Below are positions 17,490 to 25,600 of a DNA stretch of 64,000 bases, in pieces. This DNA is from an uncultured Rhodopila sp. (GTDB taxonomy: Bacteria; Pseudomonadota; Alphaproteobacteria; Acetobacterales; Acetobacteraceae), in the NCBI GenBank assembly GCA_903851415.1, contig CAINOE010000019.1, positions 62,001 to 126,000 of the forward strand, in the 5' to 3' direction. Position 1 is the stretch's first letter. Each line of letters opens with the position of its first letter. The translations under genes and the position numbers were made by a program. Under the pieces are notes generated by a model that worked only from the letters and a program-made list of their open reading frames with translations, had not been told where the DNA came from and did no database searches.

Positions 17490-18374
17490 CTATCCAGCCT
17501 TCCGCACCACAATCGTCGTCCATCCCCCCTGAGGCAGCATCCGCACCAGCCGCAGCCCCTGCCGGCGGTGCGCGGACAGCACCCAGCGCGCCTGCCCGGC
17601 CAGCAACCCCGCCAGGATCGCCGTGCCCCCCGGCGCCAGATGCGCTGCCAGGCCCTTCGCCATCAGGCACAGCGGCCGGGCCAGGATGTTGGCGAACACC
17701 AGATCGTATGGCCCGCCGCCGCGCACTGCCGGATCGCGCCAGCCATCCGCCAGCACGGGCCTCACCAGGTGCCCCAACCCATTCAACGCGGCGTTCTCCC
17801 GCGCCACCCGCACGGACCAGGGGTCGATATCCGACGCCAGCACCGGCCGGTTCAGCAGCCGCGCAGCCGCCATCGCCAGGATGCCCGACCCCGTCCCCAG
17901 ATCGAGTATCCGCCGCGGCCGCCGCCGCGCCACCTCCTCCAGCGCCACCAGACAGCCGCGCGTGGACTTGTGCTCGCCCGAGCCGAACGCCAGCCCCGCA
18001 TCCAGGGTCAAGGTGATCCGGTTCGCCGGCCGCGGCGCGTCTACATGCGTTCCGCGCACGGCGAAGCGGCGGCCAATCACGGTCTCCGGGAACGCCGCAT
18101 AGGTGCGGGCCAGCCAGCCGCCCGCCTCCGTCGATTCGCGATGCAGCACCGGCGTCGCCCCTGTCACCGCCGAAGCCAGCGCCAAACCGGCGGCCAGCTC
18201 CGCCTCGTTCACGCCTACGGGCTTGACACCTTCGACTCGCCAGAGGCCGGTGTCTTCGTCGAGGAAGAACCCGACGGTCTGACACGCGGTCAGGAACGCC
18301 GACTCGAACGCCTCCAACGCGTCCTCCGGCACATCGACGGAGACGGTTTCCAGCGGGATCGGGTGATTAGCCAT
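17490..18374 (-). CDS. prmA: Ribosomal protein L11 methyltransferase (294 aa)
   Basis: Cytoplasmic SAM-dependent enzyme that methylates ribosomal protein L11. The SAM-binding core reads RILDLGTGSGILAMAAARLL, preceded by GLAFGSGEHKSTRGCLVAL (family pattern 'FGTG.H.TT') and followed by ASDIDPWSVRVARENAALNG and LVFANILARPL (NIL motif). In the 'FGTG.H.TT' element, Ser and Lys replace Thr at two places. Length is normal. Its ATG shares a base with the TGA of the upstream helicase gene (TGATG), so translation is coupled. Confidence 0.95.
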   Translation of the reverse strand: MANHPIPLETVSVDVPEDALEAFESAFLTACQTVGFFLDEDTGLWRVEGVKPVGVNEAELAAGLALASAVTGATPVLHRESTEAGGWLARTYAAFPETVIGRRFAVRGTHVDAPRPANRITLTLDAGLAFGSGEHKSTRGCLVALEEVARRRPRRILDLGTGSGILAMAAARLLNRPVLASDIDPWSVRVARENAALNGLGHLVRPVLADGWRDPAVRGGGPYDLVFANILARPLCLMAKGLAAHLAPGGTAILAGLLAGQARWVLSAHRRQGLRLVRMLPQGGWTTIVVRKAG

Positions 18375-20584
18375 CAGGCGCGCTCCACAAAGCGGTCAAG
18401 CACGCGCTTGTCGCCGGATGTTTCGAAATGCACATCGAGCTTGTCGTCATCGACCGCCCGCACCGTGCCATAGCCGAATTTCTGGTGGAACACCCGCGCC
18501 CCCACCGGGATCGCATCCGCCCGCGCCGGCCGCCCGGGCTGTTCCCACGCATCGATCACCTTCGGGCGCCGGGCCACCAGCGGAAACTGGCCGGAAAACG
18601 AGGTTGCCGCCGCCACCCGCTGGTCGCGGGCCACGCTCGATGACCCGATGCGCTCGGCATGCGCCGCGGGGATTTCATCCAGGAAGCGGCTGGGGATGCT
18701 GCTTTGCCAGTTGGCATAGATGCGCCGGTTGGCGGCGTGGCTGACGATGGCGCGGCGGCGGGCGCGGGTCAGGCCGACATAGGCGAGGCGCCGCTCCTCC
18801 TCCAACCCCTTGTTGCCGCTTTCGTCCATCGAGCGCTGGTTGGGGAACACGCCTTCCTCCCAGCCCGGCAGGAACACGGTGTCGAACTCCAGCCCCTTGG
18901 CGCCGTGCAAGGTCATCAGGCTGACCTTGTCGCTATCCGATTGCTCCTCGTTCTCCATCACCAGCGCGACGTGATCGAGGAAGCCGGCCAGAGTCTCGAA
19001 ATCGGCCAAAGCGCGGACCAGTTCCTTCAGGTTCTCCAGCCGCCCCGGCGCTTCGGCGGATTTGTCCTGCTTCCACATCTCGGTGTAGCCGCTTTCATCC
19101 AGCATGGTGGCGACGGCGACGACATGGCCGTCCACCGGCAGTATGTCGCGCCAATGGCCGAACTGGCGCAGCAGCCCGCCGATAGCCTCTTTCAGCTTGC
19201 CCTTCAGCCCGCCGGCCTCCACGAGATGCGCCGCCGCGGCCTGCAACGGAATCCGCATCGCCCGCGATGTCTCGTGCATCGTGCGCAGCGCGGCATCGCC
19301 GACACCGCGCCTCGGGACATTGACGATGCGCTCGAACGCCAGATCGTCCGCCGGCTGCACCGTCGCGCGCATATAGGCGATGGCGTCGCGGATTTCGGCG
19401 CGTTCATAGAACCGCAGCCCGCCGACGACGCGGTACGGCACCCCGATATTGATCAGCCTTTCCTCGAAGGCGCGGGTCTGGAAGCCGGCGCGGACCAGCA
19501 CCGCCATCTCGGCCAGGCTGTCGCCGCCCCGGCGCAATTCCTCGATCTTGCCGGCGACCATCTTGGCTTCCTCGTCGGAATCCCACAGCTCGACGATGCT
19601 GACCTTCTCGCCGTCCTGCGCGTCCGCCCGTCCGGGCCGCAGCGTCTTGCCCAGCCGCCCCTCGTTATGCGCGATCAGCCCGGAGGCGGCGGCGAGGATC
19701 GACGAGGTCGAGCGGTAATTGGATTCCAGCCGGACGATATGCGCGCCCTCGAAGTCCTTTTCAAAGCGCAGGATGTTTTCGACCTCGGCGCCGCGCCAGG
19801 AATAGATCGACTGGTCGTCGTCGCCGACGCAGCAGATGTTGCGATGGCCTTGGGCCAGCAGCCGCAGCCAGAGGTATTGCACCAGGTTGGTGTCCTGGTA
19901 CTCGTCCACCAGGATGTAGCGGAACCTTCGGTGGTAGTCGGCCAGCACGTCAGGCTGCGTCCGCAGGATCTCCGTCATATGCAGCAGCAGGTCGCCGAAA
20001 TCCGCCGCGTTCAGCGTGCGCAGCCGCTCCTGGTAGGCCGCATAAAGCGCCTGCGCGCGGCCGTTGGTGAAGTCGGAGTCCTCGTTCGGCGTGATCCGCG
20101 CCGGGGTCAGGCCGCGGTCCTTCCAGCGCTGGACGACGCCCATCAGCCCGGCTGGAGTCCAGCGCTTGGTGTCGATGCGCTCGGCCTCCATCACCTGCTT
20201 CAGCAGGCGCATCTGGTCGTCCGTATCCAGGATGGTGAAGTTGGACGACAGGCCGACATGCTCGGCATGGCGCCGCAGCATCCGCGCGCACAGGGCGTGG
20301 ACGGTGCCGAGCCACAGGCCCTCCGCGGGCTGGCCGAGGATGGCGCTGACCCGCTCGCGCATTTCGCGGGCGGCCTTGTTGGTGAAGGTGACGGCCAGCA
20401 CCTGGTTGGGGAAGGCCCGCTTCGTCAGCAGGATATGGGCGAAGCGCGTGGTCAGCACGCGGGTTTTCCCGGTGCCGGCGCCGGCCAGCACCAGCAGCGG
20501 GCCATCGACGGTCTCAACGGCGGCGCGCTGTTCGGGGTTGAGACGGCTCAGGTAGTCGGAGGTGGCGGGAACGGGACTGTGCAC
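18374..20584 (-). CDS. uvrD: UvrD/PcrA-type ATP-dependent 3'-5' DNA helicase (736 aa)
   Basis: Superfamily 1A helicase for nucleotide excision and mismatch repair and for removal of recombination intermediates. Motifs in order: Q-motif LNPEQRAAVE, Walker A AGAGTGKTRVLTTR, Ia AVTFTNKAAREM, II VDEYQDTNLVQ, III GDDDQSIYSWRGA, IV LESNYRST, V SLMTLHGAKGLEFD and VI VGLTRARR. The C-terminus (RVFHQKFGYGTVRAVDDDKL) is the PcrA/UvrD tail that contacts RNA polymerase in other bacteria. 736 residues is the usual size. Overlaps prmA downstream. Confidence 0.95.
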   Translation of the reverse strand: MHSPVPATSDYLSRLNPEQRAAVETVDGPLLVLAGAGTGKTRVLTTRFAHILLTKRAFPNQVLAVTFTNKAAREMRERVSAILGQPAEGLWLGTVHALCARMLRRHAEHVGLSSNFTILDTDDQMRLLKQVMEAERIDTKRWTPAGLMGVVQRWKDRGLTPARITPNEDSDFTNGRAQALYAAYQERLRTLNAADFGDLLLHMTEILRTQPDVLADYHRRFRYILVDEYQDTNLVQYLWLRLLAQGHRNICCVGDDDQSIYSWRGAEVENILRFEKDFEGAHIVRLESNYRSTSSILAAASGLIAHNEGRLGKTLRPGRADAQDGEKVSIVELWDSDEEAKMVAGKIEELRRGGDSLAEMAVLVRAGFQTRAFEERLINIGVPYRVVGGLRFYERAEIRDAIAYMRATVQPADDLAFERIVNVPRRGVGDAALRTMHETSRAMRIPLQAAAAHLVEAGGLKGKLKEAIGGLLRQFGHWRDILPVDGHVVAVATMLDESGYTEMWKQDKSAEAPGRLENLKELVRALADFETLAGFLDHVALVMENEEQSDSDKVSLMTLHGAKGLEFDTVFLPGWEEGVFPNQRSMDESGNKGLEEERRLAYVGLTRARRRAIVSHAANRRIYANWQSSIPSRFLDEIPAAHAERIGSSSVARDQRVAAATSFSGQFPLVARRPKVIDAWEQPGRPARADAIPVGARVFHQKFGYGTVRAVDDDKLDVHFETSGDKRVLDRFVERA

Positions 20585-21310
20585 GCGCGGGATATAGGGC
20601 AGTTCCGGGCTCTGTGGAAACCGGACGATCGCGGACGCAGTTTTGGCATGCCGGGGTCAGGTGGCGGTATGGTGCGGGCGTCCGTGGCCGGCACTCGGCG
20701 CCGGCATCGGAAGCGTATCATGAAGTTTTCGGCAGCCGCCCGGCGTCAAGGCGGACAGGCCGCCGGCGGGACCGGCTGGTTCCTGATGCCGGCGGGAACG
20801 AGCGGCGGATCGTGCGTCCAATCATCCGGGTCCGCACCCAAATGAGCGTGTTCAGGAGGATCTGGCGATCCCGGGCCTCACGGAACCGATCTTGCGAACC
20901 CTGGAAATGGCTGCGCGAAACGCTATCACCGTTCGTCGCATCGGCATCGGAGCGCCGGCTGCGAACGGTGCGGTCACAAATCAGAGCGAGCTGGATCGCC
21001 CCCTTCCGGTGACAGGTGGCCGAGGCGATCGGCCCGGGGCGAACCCTCTCGCCGCAGGCCACACAGCGCAACGAAGGCACTTGGTACCCGACCCCGCACG
21101 ACGGCGCCCGATCGCCCCCGGGGACCCGCCGCGGTCGCTGATTGCGCCATGCGCTACCGCCCGCCCGGACCGGACCTGATCATGATCCAGGACAGCGAAC
21201 GCGGCATGTGGCGGCCCGGGGGCACCGCCTGAGCCCTGCGCATATCAGATACGAGGCAGCACCGAATGGCGCTGCGCGCTGCCGAATGTAAAGTTTTCCG
21301 ATTCCCGGCG
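20585..21310. other. Long intergenic stretch between uvrD and the first PEP-CTERM gene
   Basis: About 725 bp without a well-supported gene. On the minus strand 21080-20718 a GTG-started frame of 120 codons begins with two CxxC-like elements (RCVACGERV and ATCHRKG), which resembles a small zinc-ribbon protein, but its second half is Arg-rich and unconvincing. Near the right end, 21287-21303 reads TGTAAAGTTTTCCGATT, close to the 17-bp element upstream of both PEP-CTERM genes. I see no sigma-54 site at the matching distance. Confidence 0.35.
20718..21080 (-). CDS. Possible small zinc-ribbon-like hypothetical protein (120 aa)
   Basis: A GTG start at 21080 gives PSLRCVACGERVRPGPIASATCHRKG, with Cys at about residues 6, 9 and 23 and a fourth Cys at LALICDR, spaced as in a four-Cys zinc site. 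The remainder is rich in Arg and Ser and lacks a clear fold. No Shine-Dalgarno sequence is obvious. It is upstream of uvrD in the same direction. I list it as a weak candidate only. Confidence 0.22.
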   Translation of the reverse strand: MPSLRCVACGERVRPGPIASATCHRKGAIQLALICDRTVRSRRSDADATNGDSVSRSHFQGSQDRFREARDRQILLNTLIWVRTRMIGRTIRRSFPPASGTSRSRRRPVRLDAGRLPKTS

Positions 21311-21880
21311 TCAGGCGCGGCGGCGGGCGAAGGCAGCCAGGCCGATCAGGCCGCTGCCCAATAGCGCCAGAGAAGCCGGCTCCGGAACCACGGTCGCGTC
21401 GGTGAAAGAAACGCTGATACTGCTGCCCGCGCCGTTTTGGGAATACGCAGCGGTGTAGTCGACGTTCGACGAGGTGAGCGCGCTGCCTGATGAAACGGTC
21501 GTCTCGCTGATAGTGCCCACGGCGTCGATACCGAGCGTGGTTGCACCAGTCTGAACCGAAGTGACAGTCAAATCCTCGGTGAAGATACCGAGAGACGTCG
21601 TGAAGGATTTTGTGAAGGTCGCGCCCAGGGTGACCGGTGTCGGGTTTGTCAGAGAAATGGTGCCAAGCGACGCGAGGCCAGTGTTATCCGTTCCCAGTGA
21701 TGTGACCTTGTACGTGCCCGCGTTCGAAATCGTGGTTGCCGTTGTTATATCACCCGTCGAGGCGGTGAGCACACCAAAAGCGGAAACGCTGAAGGTCGTG
21801 TCAATCGCAGTGGCGAAAGCGGTGCCGGAGAACGCCAAAGTGGCTGCTACAGCCGCCCCGGCGAATTTGGTAACTCTCAT
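21311..21880 (-). CDS. PEP-CTERM sorted surface/secreted protein (189 aa)
   Basis: A signal peptide (MRVTKFAGAAVAATLAFSG, cleavage after FATA) leads into a Thr/Ser/Gly-rich, beta-strand-like region. The C-terminus has the PEP-CTERM tripartite signal: VPEPASLALLGSG motif, a hydrophobic helix and a terminal ARRRA. In this system an exosortase (EpsH/XrtA type, not in this window) cleaves at PEP and transfers the protein to the envelope or exopolysaccharide. ATG 21880 follows GGAA. Upstream lie a sigma-54 type promoter (21946-21960) and a 17-bp element (22023-22039). The body matches no family that I know. Confidence 0.88.
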   Translation of the reverse strand: MRVTKFAGAAVAATLAFSGTAFATAIDTTFSVSAFGVLTASTGDITTATTISNAGTYKVTSLGTDNTGLASLGTISLTNPTPVTLGATFTKSFTTSLGIFTEDLTVTSVQTGATTLGIDAVGTISETTVSSGSALTSSNVDYTAAYSQNGAGSSISVSFTDATVVPEPASLALLGSGLIGLAAFARRRA

Positions 21881-21945
21881 CGTTCCAGACCTTTCCAGTA
21901 GCCCATTTTGCGCGGCATCCGAACGATGCAGCCGAACGGTCTCTC

Positions 21946-21960
21946 GCAATCGCTATGCCA
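21946..21960 (-). promoter_or_regulatory. Sigma-54 (RpoN) -24/-12 promoter of the first PEP-CTERM gene
   Basis: Minus strand reads TGGCATAGCGATTGC, matching the RpoN consensus TGGCAYRNNNNTTGC at every defined position. It predicts a start site near 21934 and a leader of about 55 nt before ATG 21880. RpoN promoters need an AAA+ activator bound upstream. Confidence 0.8.
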
Positions 21961-22022
21961 GCCTTGAAATACCTGTTAAATCAATCGGTTAACCGAGCCC
22001 CCGGGTGACGGCCGATAGAAAC

Positions 22023-22039
22023 TGTAAAATTTGCCGACA
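22023..22039 (-). promoter_or_regulatory. Putative activator-binding site (UAS) of the first PEP-CTERM gene
   Basis: Plus strand reads TGTAAAATTTGCCGACA. It begins 63 bp upstream of the edge of the -24 box. The same element, TGTAAAGAATTCCGACA, sits at the same distance before the second PEP-CTERM gene. This fits an enhancer for a PrsR-type RpoN-dependent regulator, which has been linked to PEP-CTERM genes in other bacteria; the identity here is inference. Confidence 0.65.
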
Positions 22040-22370
22040 AGCCTCGAAATGCCGATCGGCCGCCTGTGCCGCGTCGATGGGTCGCGGCGAAGCCAATGCG
22101 CCGCCGTGCCCTCATAGGACCGGCCCGACCGGGACGGGACGGAGAGGATGGATCCGAAAGCGCCGCCGCGCCCGGCGCGATGGCTTCCGGCAGTGTCGTG
22201 CGCACAGGCAAATATGCTGTCCAAGCCGCCGGACCCGCCCTTTCCCGGCATACGATTGAGGGCATGTCCAACATTGCCGGCAGCATGCGCGCATGCTCCG
22301 CGGCCGTCACCGACTCAGGCGCGGTTCCGGCGCGTCTTTTCGCACGTCGAACCTCCATCCCATCCGGGAC
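22040..22370. other. Intergenic, no gene recognised
   Basis: Part of a roughly 660-bp gap between the PEP-CTERM regulatory region and the 3' end of the sulfotransferase gene. Reading frames here lack coding character on both strands. The right part of the gap is occupied by the inverted repeat at 22371-22535 and the 17-mer at 22541-22557; the remaining bases to 22696 show nothing else. Confidence 0.5.
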
Positions 22371-22535
22371 GGGGCATTGCCCCATGGCTATCAGGACAAC
22401 GGGCCATGCGGAGCAACGGCTTCCACCTCACCGTCATGGCCGGGGGTGTCCCGGCCACGACGACGGGGCAGTGGCGGTGCGGCAAAGCCCTTCTCCCCGC
22501 GTCGCTTATCCTGATAGCCATGGAGCATTGCCCGG
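22371..22535. repeat. Composite inverted-repeat element
   Basis: Outer arms CATTGCCCCATGGCTATCAG (about 22373-22392) and, inverted, CTGATAGCCATGGAGCATTG (22511-22530) agree at 18 of 20 positions. Between them is a smaller palindrome, CGTCATGGCCGGGGGTGTCC followed by CGGCCACGACG (about 22431-22461), of the same style as the repeats at 39908, 47629 and 51468. There is no ORF inside, so this resembles a MITE-sized or REP-type element. Confidence 0.55.
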
Positions 22536-22540
22536 CCGCC

Positions 22541-22557
22541 TGTCGGAAAACTTTACA
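22541..22557 (+). promoter_or_regulatory. Orphan copy of the 17-bp PEP-CTERM upstream element
   Basis: Plus strand TGTCGGAAAACTTTACA, the reverse orientation of the functional-looking sites. No -24/-12 pair is found 63 bp downstream (to the right), and only the 3' end of a minus-strand gene follows. An identical 17-mer is at 27722-27738. Role unknown. Confidence 0.4.
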
Positions 22558-22696
22558 GTTCGCGCCCGATCCGAAGCGGCGACCCGGGACGGCGCGGAGC
22601 GCCCCGGCGTTCACAAACATCATGCCCGGGATTCAGGCGACCGGCGTTGCCGGACGGACGCGGATACCGGTCCGGCCCGGGCCTATCGGAACAATG

Positions 22697-25600
22697 TCAG
22701 TCGTCCTCCGGGACAAGCCCCTTCAACCCGTCGAGAAGCGGCCCGAGGTGGTGCCGGTAGGGCCGCCATCGTCCAACCGAGGTTGCGTAAATCGGCTGGC
22801 GAACCTGCCAATGGCTCGCGGTCATGACCACGCGCCTGGTTTGGTGAAATGACAGGCAGGCCGGGTCCCAGGGCAGCCCGAGATAGTCGATCACCCTCCG
22901 GGCTTCCCGCTCAAGATCCTCGACGACGTCCTCGTAATAGACTTCCAGAAAGCGGCCCGGCAGAACATGGCACCAATGATCCAGGAGCCGTTCCATCTCA
23001 CGCGCGTAGGCCGCGCACTCCTCGAGCGTTTCGGTCCACGCCAAAACGCTTTCGGAAAACTCCTGCGTATAGCAGGACCAGGCCACGTCCCTCGGGTCCC
23101 GGCGGCAGACGATGATACGTGCGTGCGGCAACAACGCAGCGATGTGGCCTAACCAGGTCACGTTTCCCGGCGATTTGTTGATGACCCGCCTGGCGTCGCC
23201 TCCCTCTTGCCGAAGCCGCGCGATCAATGCCTCCGTGGCCGCGCGGCACTGCCGGACATCCCATTGCTCCGGCGGGGACAGCAGCATGGCTCTGGCTTCG
23301 CTGCCGAGCAGATCGAGGAAGTCGCCTTGCTCCCCCAGGCTGCTCACCGCCGGATGGCTTGCCGCGATCTGATCCACCAATGTCGTCCCTGAGCGCGGCG
23401 ACCCGACGATGAAAGCGGGCCTATCGCTGTCGATGCCGAACGGAACCATCGCGGCAACCATGCCGCGGGAAAAATGCGCGATCAGGCCGTCAACCAGTCC
23501 GGCCCGCTCGGCTTTCGCCCGGGCGGGGTCGTAGCCGAACCGGGATGTTCGCCTCGCCGCGTTGGCCTCTTCAAACAAAGCGAAGGCCGCCTCGTAGTCG
23601 CCGCTCTTGTCGCGCATTTTGGCCAGCGCGAAGGCTACAGCCGCCTTATCCGCGGCCGGTGACGCCGGATTTTTTCGCACCGCGGCCATGGCCTCAAGCA
23701 CGTCGCCGGTTGGCTCGGCGTTGGCGATCCCGACCAGTCCGGCCAATACGCCGCCGCTGAGCGGATTCAGCGACAGAGCCTTCCTGTAATGATCGGCAGC
23801 CGCGTTGTGGTCGCCCGCCATGGCAAGCGCATAGCCAAGAAACCGCCAGCTATCGGCCAAGGTGTCGTCGATCGCCAGCGCCTGCCGCAGCAGTTCGATC
23901 GCGTTTTCGACCTGCCGGTTCCGCAGATAAGCGTTGCCTGCCTGCTGAAGCAATTCCGCGCTTGCGGGGTTGCACGCCAAAGCCTGCTGGCTGGCCACGA
24001 CACTGGCCTCATACTCACCCTGTTCGGCCAACACGAGTGTCAGCCCCGAAAGCACATCCTGATCGGCCGGATTCAGGATATCCGCCAGGCGCCACAGCCG
24101 GGCGGAGTCCTCAAAGCGCCTTTGCCGGCACAGCACCGTCGCCATTCCGACCAACGACCTGTAGCTGTCAGGCTCCAGCGCGGTTGCCCGCTCCATCGCG
24201 CCGGCGGCGCCGGCCAGGTCGGTGTCGAGCAGGGCGTAGCCGAGTTGGCGCCACGCGTCAGCCCATGAGGGATCGTTTTCGATCGCCACCCGCGCCGACG
24301 CGGCGGCCGCGGCCGTGTCGCCGGCGGCATTGCAGGCATGCGCGAGGTCGCTTCTGAGAGTCACATCGTTGGGCCGCTGCTCGACAGCCCGAAGGAGCCA
24401 GGGGATCGCGTTCCCGGGTTGACGCTGGCTCAGCCACAGGACGCCAAGCAGATGATGCAAGCGCGGATTGTCCGGCTCTCTCGCGAAAACGGCGTCATAA
24501 ATCTGCTTCGCGGCGGCGAGGCGGCCGCAGCCATGATGAACCATGCCGATCGACAGGGCATGGTCTGCATCAGCCAGCAGCAGGTTCCAGTCCTCGGCAT
24601 CCGGTTCAGGGATCAGCCCGAGCAGCCCGAAAATCAGCGGGGTCAGATGCCGCCGGTAGTTCTTCCAGCGGCCGGTCGCGGTCGCATAGAGGGGTTGCCG
24701 CACCTGCCAGGCGCTCACGGTCATGACCGCGCGGGGGTTCTCGTGAAACGAGAGGCAGGCCGGATCCCATTCCAGACCGAGAAAGCCGATCAGCCGCCGG
24801 CTCTGGCCTTCGAGGTCGGACACGATCGTTTCATAGTCGACCTCCAGCATCCGCAGCGGCAGCGTCTGCCGCCAGTGAGCGGCAAGCCGGGCGGTTTGCT
24901 GCGCCTGCTCCGCGCAATCGGCCAGATCGTAGCACCACGCCATCTCACTCGCGAAATGGTGGAAATAGGCCGACAGGCAAACGTCGCGCATGTCGCGATT
25001 GCAGAAAATGACCCGGGCCCGCGGAAACAGAACGGCGATATAGCCAAGCAGGAAGATGTTGTCAGGCAGCTTGTCGGTGATCCGCCTGGCTGCGCCGCTG
25101 CCATCGAGGGCACGGTACTCGGCCAGGCACTGCTCCGCCTCCGCCCTGGCATCGGCCAGCCGCCACTCCGCGGGGGAACCGGCCTCTTTTTCAGCATTCA
25201 GGCGGGTGATCGCCGCGCCGGCAAGATTTCGCTCGCCGGCACCGAAAACGGCCGGATGGCTGGCGACGATCTGGTCCACGAGGGTCGTCCCCGATCGCGG
25301 CATCCCGACGATGAAGACAAGTTCGTCGGTCGGATCGCCGTATCCCGCCAGCCCAGCGAACAACTCCGGTTTGAACACTGACATCGCCCGGGCGACGGAA
25401 TGCAAGAGCCGCTCCGGCTGAAAGGCCCGGCCGGCTGCCTTGCGGGTGGCGGAAACCAGCCGGTTGCCGATCGCATAGGCTGCAAAAGCCTCATCATAAT
25501 CGCCCGCGCGATCCAGTGCCGGTCCAAGTCCGAAAGCCGCCGCGATTCTGTCCCGCGCGGGCGCCTCCTCGTTGCGCAGAAGCGCCGCCAGAACCGCGGC

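Noticed and set aside
22600..22650. Sigma-54 promoter for the orphan element at 22541
   Set aside because: The nearest candidate (GGCGACCGGCGTTGC, about 22636) has GG-N11-GC rather than GG-N10-GC spacing, and no plus-strand gene follows.
24338..25381. Plus-strand open frames antisense to the TPR-sulfotransferase gene
   Set aside because: High-GC shadow frames; the minus-strand protein has clear TPR and PAPS-loop motifs.
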